Shown one piece after another: positions 1-10,971 of a DNA stretch of 64,000 nt. The position numbers were made by a program, and so were the translations under genes. The notes under the pieces were generated by a model. The model was not told the origin of the DNA and did not search any database. It was given only the letters and a program-made list of their open reading frames with translations. The stretch covers positions 62,001 through 126,000 of the forward strand of contig WION01000070.1 of the NCBI GenBank assembly GCA_015039365.1, read 5' to 3'. The stretch is from Amanita rubescens (Eukaryota; Basidiomycota; Agaricomycetes; Agaricales; Amanitaceae). The stretch's first letter is position 1. Each line of letters opens with the position of its first letter.

Positions 1-1139
1 GGCGGCAGTTTCACAAGTGCCGAGTCATACCTTCTGTAGTTTGTGTTTGAAAACGTCGGTTTTGTTAAGGAATAGAATGATTGATGTACGAAGGAACCAT
101 CTTGAGTTTATCACGGACTCAAACAAAACGAGTGACTCAGTCATCCGGTTCTATCGGGTATAAATAGACCATCACGTCAAGAGTTTGGGAGACCCCTACC
201 TGAGCTTTCTCCTCTAGTAAGACTTGATCATATTCACTTAAGGCTGTGCAAAATATGATCGATGTCACGGCCTCAAAGCAATGTATCCACTTTTTCCGTT
301 CTGATCGTTGGCCGCCGACATCAAACATATGTATTCTGCATCAACGTCAGCGCCTTCAAGTCGGAGCGGGAACCGGCACATACGATAGTTGGCCCATGGA
401 GAATCGGGTTTCTGTGATACCAAATGTCTTCCGCCGCGCCCGAAGTACGTCCGTTTCATTCGGACGGAATCCGGGTGTCCCTATCCGCAGGACATGTTCA
501 AAGAAACTGTCAAAATTTTTAAGTGGCTGTGTTGTAGGGTGGTCATACGAGGCGTACTACTCAGCGCTGTCCATCAGGTAAAACTCGCTGACGTAGTCGT
601 CGATGATTTTCTGAACGGCGGGGTCTTTGTGGAATTGGTGTATAGCGTCTGCAATCTCTGGCGAAAAGTAGAGTTCCTTTGAGCCCTGGATTTCAAGCTG
701 ATAGTCCAATATCTTTTCCGCGAGTAGCTGTCGGCAGGGGGGCCACTAAGCTGAATAATAACCGAGAGAGCGGACGATGGCTTACACGGTTGTTTTGCTG
801 TTCACACTGCTGGCCTATTTTCCGCATATGTATGACGATGGCCTGGGCAGACTCGAGGACGTTTTGGTAGACGATAGGACGGAATGTGTCGAGCTCTTCG
901 GGCGAGAAACCGTCCTGATGGATGATCTTCATCTGCTTGACAATAGTGCTTTTGCCCGACTCTCCAGAACCTGGATAAAGGTAAACCAACGAGCGGGATC
1001 GAGAGAAGGTGAGAGGCGTACCCAAAAGTAGAATCTTGCATTCTCGTTTGTACTTCTTGTGGTCCTCTTCAAGCTGTTTATCGATGGCCTCTGAATGGAG
1101 TCTGCCCTCCTCATCTACGCTGGAGACACAGCCGCCCAT
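1..1139 (-). CDS. Heterotrimeric G-protein alpha subunit, 3' end outside the window
   Basis: Signal-transducing GTPase of the plasma membrane, coupling heptahelical receptors (pheromone or nutrient) to cAMP or MAPK pathways. The start at 1139 gives MGGCVSS, the N-myristoylation and palmitoylation signature. Exons read as 1139-1022, 970-786, 727-558, 506-384, 335-200 and 150-31, with introns of 48-58 bp. Visible nucleotide-binding motifs are the P-loop GSGESGKST (split by intron 1), the switch-II motif [12 protein letters not shown] and the G4 motif NKTD in the exon at 150-31. The last visible donor is at position 30, so the C-terminal TCAT motif and the receptor-contact tail lie left of the window. 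The sequence looks closest to the fungal cAMP-type subgroup (Cryptococcus Gpa1 or Ustilago Gpa3), but that placement is from memory of the family. Confidence 0.95.
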
Positions 1140-1295
1140 TTGGGAGAGAAAGAAAGTGAGGAGGGAAAGGAGGTGATGGGAGTAGAAAGGAAAGAAGTGG
1201 CGAGCGTGGAGAGGAGGACGGGCGAGGGACAGCCCTCGATATATCTATCCTTTTTCGGACATTCCCAAACCGAGCTGATCACGTAAGCGAACCAA

Positions 1296-2235
1296 CTACT
1301 TAAACGAGCTCGCCCTCGGCATTCGCCGTACCTCCGCCTTCACCTGCTCTCCTAGTTGCTCTGCTCGCTCAATGCACCATGGACACCCGCTCACTGACAG
1401 CTTAATTGTGTTCAAACTGATTTGCCGGTCCCAATCTCCAAGGACACTGATGCTCGTCTGGAAAAGTAACGACGAGAATCGATCCCATTTGGGGCAATAT
1501 GACCTCCCGTCGTTGTGCGGAACAGGCGCCGCCGACCGAAGCATGCTGTGGATCTTTTGCCAGCGTTCCCGGTATCTAATCTAGCTCAGTTATTAGAGCA
1601 CAGCTTTCCCTTTATCCTAATCAGTAAACTTACCCACGCTGTAAATGACTTTGTACATCCAAGTGCGGCATAAGCATCGTCCATTTCCCAAGTAAGAGTA
1701 TAAGGCGCTGCTTCATCGAATAAGTCGTCGTAATCGTATTTGCAAGCATAAGTAAGGACCGCCGTTGGATGCGTTTTGAGGATTCGGCTAGTATCAACGT
1801 GAAGTCAGTCAAGCTAGAATACCATATCGATTATCACTCACTATTTCATATGCAATTTACAGACCTCCATCGCATGATGGATCACATATTTTTCCACCGC
1901 CTCTGCAAAACGGATAGCAAACGCCACTGAATGTTCTTCCAAGTCAGGCAGACGTTCGTTATGGGTATAACAAAGAATGAACTCGACAATCTTTGCCGTC
2001 TCGGTCAAGTGCACCGGATCGCGGGTAGTGTCGGGCGACACAAACACAGAAGGAGGAAATGCCTTGCTGTACATCTCGAGATTTCTGCTATGAGCGCCGA
2101 ACGATTGACCATCGCAAGAAGTGATCACGACGTCTATTACCAGATCGCAATCCGGGACTTTTTCTTGCGTCAGAGGTGATTGGATCGCTTACGTACTGAC
2201 AAAGGCTCACCTGGACAAGGGGGAATGTCGGCCAT
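1296..2235 (-). CDS. BTB/POZ domain protein, paralog 1
   Basis: Member of the large agaricomycete family of single-BTB proteins; the specific function is unknown, and BTB domains mediate dimerisation or cullin-3 contacts. The start at 2235 gives MADIPPCP, then an intron joins to VPDCDLVIDV, followed by the BTB core (CDGQSFGAHSRNLEMYS, then SETAKIVEFILCYTHNERLPDLE). The next exon carries KYDYDDLFDEAAPYTL. The last exon (1580-1296) carries YRERWQKIHS and a CPWC pair, a C-terminal pattern typical of this family. It is a near neighbour and clear paralog of the gene at 2905-3687, in the same orientation. Splice sites were placed by eye; the acceptor at 1581 is the least certain. Confidence 0.8.
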
Positions 2236-2904
2236 CTGACGGTCAGGAGGAAGTGATATGACAATTGATCGCTTCCCACAGCCTGCTACTGGTGATATTC
2301 ATAGAGCGAGTGACGCGATCATTCGCTCGTTGTCAAGTCTTTGATTCATTTAGAATACCTAGAGCGATATCCGAGACACTGATCCAACAAAGAGTTAGTT
2401 GATTGCATGTCAGGCGGCCCGATAGCTACAAATTTAGATTAGTACACCAATATGACAAGTAATAAGTCGAATAAGACAGAAATATATACCTTACTTGAGC
2501 TGTTCAAAGACAATTGAAAGCTCACCCAGCTGACTCGGCATACCAGTGCTCGGAGTCGAACAACTTTGTCAGCGCTTAGTCCGAGTCGAGCTGTAGACGC
2601 TGTTCCGAGTCGGCATAGGCCGACAATTCATTCAACTTATGTGTATAAGCGATGAAAGCCATTCCTGTTCTTCGGCGGACAAGCGGACACATTATTGTGA
2701 TACAACAAGAAGCAGCATATAATTAGCACTACTTCAGAGAGCTCGCATTTGGAATCGGACGAGCATATCGATTAGTTATGACATTCGCCCAAACCGATGC
2801 TCTTTGACCACAACAACTACAATCCTTCAAATACTCATCTTTAAACGAAATCATATGAGATCTCCATTGCGGCAATTCGGATAGGTGGAGTTTGAGCAAC
2901 TTCC
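2236..2904. other. Intergenic region between BTB paralogs
   Basis: About 670 bp without a supportable ORF. It would hold the promoter of the BTB gene at 1296-2235 and the 3' flank of the one at 2905-3687. The short repeated word gagtcg/cgagtc around 2560-2620 was noted, but no gene-like structure was seen. Confidence 0.6.
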
Positions 2905-3687
2905 CTAGAAATTGCCACCAGAGAGAGCAATCCAGCGATCCACCCTTGTGATACGCAGTGGGCGGATCAACGCGAAAGGCCGCCTGAAATTGTAACCATC
3001 TCTCTCGATAACGAACCTATAATTGATCGTCAGCTTCAATTCAGGTAATTGTACATATCTATCTTGTGCACTGACCCAAGCTACAAAATGGGGAGATGCA
3101 CCTATGGTAGTATAAGCATCGTCAAGGCTCCAATCAATGGTGCGTGGCGCGGCCTCGTCGAATAAATCGTCGTAATCGTATTTAGCAGCGTAGACGAGCA
3201 CCTGTCTAGGCATTTCTTTCACAAACCGGCTGCAGTTAGGACCAGGTAAGTCATGATCATGCCACTAAGATATGACACTCTTACTATTTAATGTGTAACC
3301 TGCATACTTCCATCAACGGATAAATCAAGTATTTTTCAGCAGCATAAGCGATATCCCAGACTGTCGTTGGAGAAATATCCTCTAGCCTGGCAAGACGAGT
3401 GTTGTGCATGTATTGCAGCATAATCTCTATCACTTCTGATGATTCTGTTAGTTCTACGGCATCGCTCATCGTTTCTGACGACGCGAAACAGACAGGAGGG
3501 AATCCGTCACTGTGATCTGAGAGATTGATGCTGTGAGCGCCCAGTAAACGCCCATCTGAGGATTTGAAGGTAATGTCTACAGATAGTGAACAACCTTTGA
3601 CTGTTAACGGAATGCAATTTAAGTTATTTGAGTGTCGTTGATTTCATTTGACTTGCCTGGACATGCGAGTGGCGTAGGCTCAACCAT
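2905..3687 (-). CDS. BTB/POZ domain protein, paralog 2
   Basis: Second BTB protein with the same exon plan as its neighbour. The start at 3687 gives MVEPTPLACP. The BTB core follows (VDITFKSSDGRLLGAHS, then SSEVIEIMLQYMHNTRLARLE and WDIAYAAEKYLIYPLMEVC), and the last exon (stop at 2905) carries KYDYDDLFDEAAPRTIDW. The first intron appears to use a GC donor (GCAAGT after ...TGTCCAG) where paralog 1 has an ordinary GTGAGC donor. The C-terminus differs: it ends in SGGNF and lacks the WxxH and CxxC tail of paralog 1, so it is probably shortened or rewritten there. Direction and spacing suggest a local tandem duplication. Confidence 0.78.
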
Positions 3688-3802
3688 GGTGGAAGTAGAG
3701 CTGACTAGCGCTGACTAAGCGGCAGTGATCTTGCTGGCCTTTTATCGTGTCGGTGGTTCTCTCTCCCTGATACCCGTCTAGATTCCAAGATTCAGCCCAA
3801 GA

Positions 3803-4947
3803 ATGGGCATCCTGTACCAACACTTTCTCAAACCCGTTCTTGGACGAACGAGCACTTGGTCCCGCATCGCCATAGCGCGGGCATGTCATAACGACGCTTC
3901 GAGCAACGATCTGGAAGAATTGTTCAAGGGGAACCAGGGATACAGTAAACACATGTCGACGCATCATCCGAAGCTGTTAGAGCAATTGGCATGGGAGGGT
4001 CAACGTGCGTCTTCTTTTCCTCTTGACTTTCAAGTTGACGTTCATGCTTCTTTCCAGGTCCACCATTTGCAATGTTCCAATGCTCGGACAGCAGGTAAGC
4101 TCAATTCAAAGCCTCTCATTGCCCATCTTCATCTGCCATACAGGCTGAGCGAACAAGCCATATTCAACACTAAACCCGGTACCATCTTCACCACACGCAA
4201 CATCGCAAACGTATTTGTAGAGGACGACGTGACCTCGTCAGTTAACCCCACCTTAGCTTCTTCTTGTCGTTGAACGGATCTTAGTGCCGCAGTCCTCGGA
4301 TACGCCGTTGAAATCCTCAAGGTCAGACACGTCATCGTCATTGGACACTACGGATGCGGCGGTATCGCTGCTTCCATGGTTCCACCACCACCAACTCCTC
4401 AAAGCCCAGCCGAAGTTGCAGTCTCAACATGGATATTGCCCATCCGAAAACTATTCGAAACGTCGACCCGGTGCAATTATTCACTACTCTAGTCACGCGA
4501 TTTTTGTTTTCAACTTACCCCTTGAACGCAGGCCAGAGATTATGGCTTACCGACAACGGCTTTCGAATGGGACTATAAAGCCAGAAATCCCTCAAATCCG
4601 TGATCGTAAGCCCGCTCTGTTCAAGACTGTTAGATGGCGCTTGTATCACGCCTTCTTTGTTTAGCTGCGTTTCGAGCACTTGTAGAAGAGAACGTGAAAA
4701 TGTCCGTCCAACGGATCGCAGCTTCGGAGATCATAAGAAAGGTTAGGTTCTCGTCTACACTTCAAATCATGTTTTCTTATCTTTAACTCAGAGCTACTCC
4801 CCCTTTTTTTCTCACGCTGTCCCCGTTTTCATCCACGGTTGGGTCAAAGACATTGAGAACGGCGTAGTTTCCGATCTGGGCGTGTCCGTTGGACCTCCCT
4901 GTGTACCAATACCCCAATCACCGTTCCCATCCCTGGGTGGGCGGTGA
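3803..4947 (+). CDS. Beta-carbonic anhydrase, probably mitochondrial
   Basis: Zinc enzyme interconverting CO2 and bicarbonate. Splicing brings together [10 protein letters not shown] (zinc Cys plus the Asp-Arg dyad), then [14 protein letters not shown], and then [11 protein letters not shown] with the zinc His and Cys. Further exons give [22 protein letters not shown] and a terminal exon with [10 protein letters not shown], ending at TGA 4945-4947. The start at 3803 gives a leader rich in Arg, Ser, His and Leu with no acidic residue for about 30 residues, which suggests a mitochondrial targeting peptide (inference). One intron after [10 protein letters not shown] needs the non-consensus donor GTCAGT. 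Fungal beta-CAs supply bicarbonate for carboxylases; local regulation cannot be judged. Confidence 0.9.
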
Positions 4948-5085
4948 TTAGCAATAGATGATGTCACATGACTACCCATGCGAATCAACTTGTCTGATTG
5001 CCTTTTGTCGTTCGTCGCACTCTCAGCCGGTCTACTCGCGACGTTTCAGTACTACCACAACTGCCAACAACAGCCTTTGATCATA

Positions 5086-5740
5086 ATGTCGACATCTACT
5101 CACACATCTGACGACTCTCTCATCACCTGGTTCAAAACGCGAATCGAAGCATTCCATGGCATCTCGGAGAATCCAGACCTTCACACATTCTTCTCGGATG
5201 ACGCTCGCATCGTGTTGAACCACAGATTGATATCTGTGGATGATTTTTATGGAGAATTTGCTCGTCGGAGGTTTGCAGTTGTTGAAGTGACTGTAGATTG
5301 GCAACACATTGTGGATGACAAGGTACTAGATGCAGCCGAACAGGAAAATGAGGATAAGGCAGGGGAACTTGGTACTGAGATCGTTGCTGGGAGTTACATC
5401 GTCACTAGTTCACTCAAGTTTCGAGTTCGTGCCGCACCTGCGCAGAAAAAGAGTCATGTCGTGTTTAGCGCTAGGTGCGTGATCTGAACTTTTGTGTGCA
5501 TTCGAGGTTTTCGCTGACGTTTCAACAGGGTGAAAAATCAACTGGCAGGCGATGGCTGGAGAATTTCAGAGTTGTATATGGCAATGGTGGACAAGCCCGT
5601 TCCGATCACCTTACCCCACGTAAGTACGACCTAGAGGCTAGCATCATTTTCTCGTTAGCTATGATGCCTGTGGGTACATTTGAGATGTTCCACAGATGTT
5701 ACGACTGAGTAATGTATATAGTATAGTTTGTATTCGATAA
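5086..5740 (+). CDS. Small NTF2-like (SnoaL-type) protein, function unknown
   Basis: Exon 1 begins at the ATG at 5086 (MSTSTHTSDD). The upstream in-frame ATG at 4978 is only 30 bp after the carbonic anhydrase stop, so it is less likely, although it would add a hydrophobic N-terminus. The pattern WFKTRIEAFHGI, then FFSDDARIVLNHRLIS and FARRRFAV with VTVDWQHIVD is that of a cone-shaped NTF2/SnoaL fold. A clean intron (donor GTGCGT, acceptor TTTCAACAG) joins to VKNQLAGDGWRISELYMAMV. The 3' end is uncertain: either a further intron to ATGTTACGACTG with a stop at 5740, or read-through to an earlier TAG near 5630. No catalytic residues can be assigned, and no pathway is implied by the neighbours. 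Confidence 0.6.
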
Positions 5741-5783
5741 CACGTGTATAAAATCGATGACAACCGCGAATCAACTCTGCTAT

Positions 5784-8263
5784 TTAGAGTTCCCCCAACA
5801 TGAGCCTGCGCAGTTCAACAACGATGTCATGTGCCTTCCGGTGTTCCTCACACACGTCATCAGCAGTCTCATCGTCACCGCCTGCCAACCGTAAGCCTAA
5901 ACCCAATCTTCCGCTCTGCGACCGACCAGAAGAAACATCGATCCCCAGAGCGACTTCCAGTTCCTTCAACAGGTCATCGATCTCGTCCACTCGGCGTTTC
6001 GCCCGGAACATCATTTCGAATGCTTCTCCGACCATGGCGTCGTTCCTGTCCAGTTGACTCTCCAATTCGCGGATCCGATCGTGCGCTTGCGAAAGCTCCA
6101 GATGGACATTCGGCACGGGCTTGCTTGGCACGTTAGGTGTGCCATTGCCGGTAGCAGATCGGGACGCTGGTGCCGCGTCCTCAGATAGGATAGCGTCCAA
6201 CACGTTGAGGTCATCAATGAAAGATACATCCAAAAGACGTTCGTCTACTACACGCACGCAGGGGTACATCAGACACTTTGTTCAGGCAATGTTGGGGAAC
6301 GTACGTACTATCAGTTGACGAGTTGATACTCGTTAGAGTCGACATTCGCGTCAACGTCAATCTCTTCTCAACCGGTGTTGTCGCGCTCGGTTTTCTCGTT
6401 ACTTCGGTTCCTGGCTCTTCCACATGATCGTTCTTCCTAACGATACCCGGCCCGCTGAGAATCTCCTTATCGTTCCCTCTCTCCGCTGCGAAATAAGAAG
6501 GGGACTTGGGGGAGCTAACATGGTGGAAGGTTGGTGACCACAAAGTCGCGGTGAAAGAGCTTAGAGCTTTGGGTGAAAGAAGCGTCATCGACCATTCCAC
6601 GTCTTTGTTGCGCTTCTTGGCCGATAACCACGCACTCGGAGACGGCCTAGAGTTGAGGTCGATAGGAGACTTGGGTTTTACTCTCCCTTCCATGATAACC
6701 GGAGGTCGTCCCTTCTCGGGTCGTACACTGACAACGTCGAAGAGCCCACTCGATATCGGACCCCATCGCCTAAGGAACCAACCCATCATCGTCTGTCCAT
6801 TTTTCCTTTCTTTCATCGCCGAGCCGTAGTCGCGTGAGGGAGAGGACCTCGATGATGCGCTTTCTCCACCAAAAACACATTTCCCGAACAATCGACCGAG
6901 TTCTTGGATGTCCACCCCGTTCACGTCCCGCATCATTACAACGTGGCTGAAAAACGCCAAGAGATAGACTAACAGCGAGAAGTTTGGCGAAGGGAGTAGG
7001 CAGAGGAGGTGTTGGACGATGCTGATTCGCGTCGCTTCAGAGGAGGGCTCTTCTGGACGAGATTTAGATAGGGAGAAGTTGAAATCTGGCCTATGTTGGT
7101 TTTCTTTTATGAAAGACGCCGCGTCTCCGCCGACTTCCAAGTCATTATCTTCGGTGTCTCCGTAGACCCCTCCCCATTCCCATATAGCGTCAAATAGGTA
7201 GGTAGACAGGACAGGCTCGGGTAAGGAACACAAGTAATTGATCAAGAGGGCGCATATGTCTTGCGTCGACTCGGGGTGCAGAAGCGTGGTGTTATACTCT
7301 GCAACCTTGCTTCTCCGATTCTTGCTCCGGTAGTTCAGGTGTGGATTGGGCGAGTTGAATATGTGGATAAGCTCTGCCAGCCGCTGGTGATTGGGCAATA
7401 CCCGAAACAGGTCCTGTTGATAGATACCTGGCGGTATTTAGTTTCAATGATCCAATTGCAAAGTACACGGTTGATTACTTACCGGTGCGATAGAGCTCTT
7501 CGACGCAGTCGAAGACGACTAGTGGAAGGTGCAGTTCGTGGCCGTTGAAAAAAGCGCTGGTGGAGGCGCACTTGGCTGCTTCACGAAGCGGAAGACCAAA
7601 TACTGGCATTCCCAAACGTCAGTGTTTGAAAGCAGAATTAAGCGATAGGAACCGACCTGCACCCTTGGACTCGTCGACCTGCCATCTGCCCTTGATCCTA
7701 TCCTCCCGCTCAGCAATATCTTCCGCGTCTCGTTCATGTATAGCCAAGAGCTGGTGGATGTCCAGAAGTTGATATACGTTCGACTCAGGTTGCGCAAGGC
7801 GCTCCAAATTCGACAGGATCCGTCTTGGGTCAGGTTTGCCTGCAAAGTTTTTCTGGAATTGTTTACTGCCGTTGGGCGTGGGCGGCTCGTTTTGAGTGGG
7901 CAATTCTACGGAAAGGGAGGCTGAAGCGGGTCGATTGAGGCAGGGAGAGCGCTGGTTGATCTACGAGATTATTGAACGAGACACAGGAGAGACAATAACG
8001 GGACGTACAGATGGTGATCCACGCAGGTCATGGCTAACGCGCTTTGGAGTTGCATTATGACTCTCGCAGGGCTGTTTCCGTGATGCGTTGGGTAGCGAGG
8101 CTCGTCTCGCAGACGAAGAGTCTGCCTCGCCAGAACGTAGATAGACGGGTATCATGGACACTTGAGAGGAATATCTGTGAGTATCTTTGAGTCTCGTTGA
8201 ACTGTGAGACTTACGCTGGGTTCGGCGAGTAGTAATCGCTGGGGATTTATTGTTAGATGTCAT
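5784..8263 (-). CDS. RhoGAP-domain protein with C-terminal coiled coil
   Basis: Likely a GTPase-activating protein for Rho or Rac/Cdc42-type GTPases in cell polarity. The start at 8263 gives MTSNNKSPAI and a long basic, Ser-rich N-terminus. The RhoGAP domain begins at VFGLPLREAAKC, continues with VVFDCVEELYRT joined by an intron to GIYQQDLFRVLP (the FR arginine is in the arginine-finger position), and goes on through SLPEPVLSTYLFDAIW and LVYLLAFFSHVV. The last exon carries an acidic heptad-rich segment (LSQAHDRIRELESQLDRND) predicted to be a coiled coil. Introns close at GGGTGCAG/TATTTGG, ACCG/GTATC and near 6300. An alternative ATG lies at 8305. Its partner GTPase cannot be named. Confidence 0.85.
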
Positions 8264-10455
8264 TGAAGAGAAAGTACCTCGGGCAACGCTTCTTATAATT
8301 ATCAAGGTGGCTGACTAGAACGGGTTTCCGGCATGGCTGACTGACTCTGACCTGTGGCTGACATTTGTGAGTCCTCGTAAGAACTAACGCGCAAACTTAT
8401 GTAATCGAAAGTTGAATAGTTCCGGGATCGTCCGACGCGTCATTGTATCAAAAAAAACATTCCTCGTGTCTCTCAGGGAGGTGGGTGTTTTTTTTCTGAC
8501 TTGGAAGCCAGCCGCCACTGCCAACGAATCGACGAGGTTCCTATGTCATAATGGACTTTGTTTTCTAACCTCGGAACGTTTGACCAACCAAGATCATAGT
8601 TGTCTTGTTACATTTTCCTGTTCGCGACGGGTCTCTTGCAATTCCGATAACAATTTTTGCATGGGAACAAAAGTTAAACTTCGTTTTCGTCGGTTCTTAT
8701 CTTAACGTATTTTCAGGCATGTTTTAGTCCAGGTTTACGCGGGCGCAGATGGGTTGGACGAGATGACCAACCGCGGAGCAAGAACCCGTGAACGTTTCAT
8801 TTGGTTCGGCGTCCCCCGTTCATTTATCCCCGAAGACGTCCGAGGAAGCTGAAAGAATACTACAATGGTTGAAAAATACGTGTTCTTACTATTAGGTCTG
8901 ATTAATGATTAAGGAGTGAGTCATTTTCCCGCTGTAGGTTGGGAGGCATGACTTTCTCAGTATCCCATACCTCACTTCTTACAGAGAGCGTAGGGGATCA
9001 GGGTAAGTACTATATCGCTTAATCAAACCATCACACGGCCTGAGTAGTACGGTTTCCTTCACTATCCGATACTTCTGGGCCTCCAAGCGTTTCGGCCGAA
9101 CTCACTGCGTCTCAACTTCTCTTCGACGCTCCAACGCCATTTCTCACACAAATGAAGGCAGGATCCCATCTTCCCTAATTGACGCCTACGGTACTTTCGG
9201 GCTGTAACGTGCCCCTGTGCCTCACGCCCTGGGGCTTCATCTCAGCGCGATCGACACGACTGTCCGCTGGCCCTCTCGGGGGCCAGGTTTCGGTGTATTT
9301 GGTCCCATTTTCTGGATTAGTACTCGACACGATCAGGCTTAAGCTTGCGTTTCAAGAAAAACCACCGCCACCGCTTATTTTTCCCGGTAATTATATATAT
9401 GCAATGGGTCAGAGTTTTCGTTTAACCTATGCAAGATAGACAACACGAGAGATGGCACGAGGTGTTACGCCTGAAACGGACCTGTACACGCAGGCGTATG
9501 CTAACAACGTCGTCCTGGGTTTGCGAAAACGTGTATTGGGGCGTTGTAGCAAGTGGATTAGTGTTCTAGACGACAGAGGACGGTACCGGGTACGTATCTG
9601 ATCCGCGTGTCGTGACAGCTCATCATGCATCTCGGCAGGAACAAGTCTTGTACCGATGGTAAATACTATTTTCGGATACGAGGACAACTGAACAGGTAAT
9701 TGCCAAGGACTTCGTATCGGATCATTAAGATGAATAACCATAACTTTGAAGCAACACTTTCCTTTTGAGTATGCTTTCACTCTCCGAGTTTTGAAGTAGC
9801 TGCAAGCAATCTTGTATTCATTTCACATTAGGTATGTGATTTGCTCTGTTCTCCTTTGCTTCGCTCAGATGGCTCCTTAGCACTCCAGCTTAGCAGGAAA
9901 TCAGTATATGCAATCCATATAATGAAGTCTTCGACGCTAATCGAGGTCTAGCACCGCCTAGGGTCTATCTTCAGTTTCAGATAGCGCTCCATTTAGGCCA
10001 CTACACTAAGCCTGACGTGACAATTGCCTCTTTCATATACCTCGCTTTCTTGGCTGCAGGAGGTGAATTCTATGGCGACGTTTCTTGCCTATTCTTCCAA
10101 GTATACCCGCAGGCCGCTATTAGCATGATCCAGATCCGGGCTTGTTTGCCGGGACCTTATTCACATCGACATCGAACGTTTGAAATTTCACCTTTCTTGA
10201 ACATTCTTTTTGACCTCGCCTTGAGTGCCAATCGTGGCGGCGGTGGCGGAGGTAAGTTCGTCTAATAGAAATACTCGATTAAATCTTTCGTTTCGCCAGA
10301 ATGACATGACATGGAGTCCGGGACTTTTGTACACTCTCGTTTCAATGAGGTTTTGCTTCACTAATTGCGAGCTCTAGTCTTTCGACTGATCAGGTTACAC
10401 GGTCAATAATATCCATTCGATTACTCATTATGTCCTGCTGTCGAACAGACTTTTA
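8264..10455. other. Long intergenic region, no gene recognised
   Basis: About 2.2 kb. Only short unsupported ORFs are present (for example 8412-8705 +, 9427-9780 -, 10017-10265 +); none has a recognisable domain or plausible splice continuation. No terminal repeats or duplications were seen. It should hold the promoter of the RhoGAP gene near 8300. Confidence 0.5.
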
Positions 10456-10947
10456 TTGCTCTTCTCAGAATGCCGGGAAGCTTGTCCGAACGCTATGGGC
10501 CTCAACCACAACTGTACCTGCGTTACTATTTTGGATCGCCGTCGGCTCACCAGCCGGGATCTCAATGCCGAGGAATTGGACTATGACAGTGACTCTATGA
10601 GACTGTACATCATTCGAATCGTTGCCTTGGCCAATCTCATCGTCATCCACGGCGCCAATCGCGAAGGTCCTCGAAGACTCTGCCTTGAATTTGCTGGCAG
10701 CTCGCGCAATGCAACTAGTGCCAACGGCAATACTTCCATGTACGGATCTTTAATCATCAGCAACCCAAAAGTACGAAACTTCACCCACTGCCATGAGGAC
10801 TTGGCAAGGGAGGGTCGAGGAAACGTCGAAAAGTCTTGGTATCTCGGATCGTGTCGGCGTTTTATGAGTAGTCTAGCTTCGCATTGGCCAAGCAATGTCA
10901 GTACTTATGCCTTAAGAACCGACTCGTTTGCAGCCTACAATTCGTAA
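10456..10947 (+). CDS. Unrecognised 163-codon ORF upstream of the drug transporter
   Basis: This ORF is longer than most chance ORFs here and ends only 24 bp before the transporter ATG, on the same strand. I recognise no domain. It contains several N-glycosylation-like sequons (SRNAT, NGNTS) and scattered Cys, but no clear signal peptide. It could be transcribed 5' leader of the transporter, a remnant, or chance. No splice sites extend it convincingly. Confidence 0.2.
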   Translation: MLFSECREACPNAMGLNHNCTCVTILDRRRLTSRDLNAEELDYDSDSMRLYIIRIVALANLIVIHGANREGPRRLCLEFAGSSRNATSANGNTSMYGSLIISNPKVRNFTHCHEDLAREGRGNVEKSWYLGSCRRFMSSLASHWPSNVSTYALRTDSFAAYNS

Positions 10948-10971
10948 TTTTCGCTGCTCTCAGTGCTTCTC

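Noticed and set aside
246..682. Plus-strand ORFs at 246-581 and 389-682
   Set aside because: They are antisense to well-supported G-alpha exons.
4978..5085. Upstream ATG at 4978 for the NTF2-like protein, giving a hydrophobic N-terminus
   Set aside because: Only 30 bp separate it from the carbonic anhydrase stop, leaving no room for a promoter; the ATG at 5086 is preferred, though not proven.
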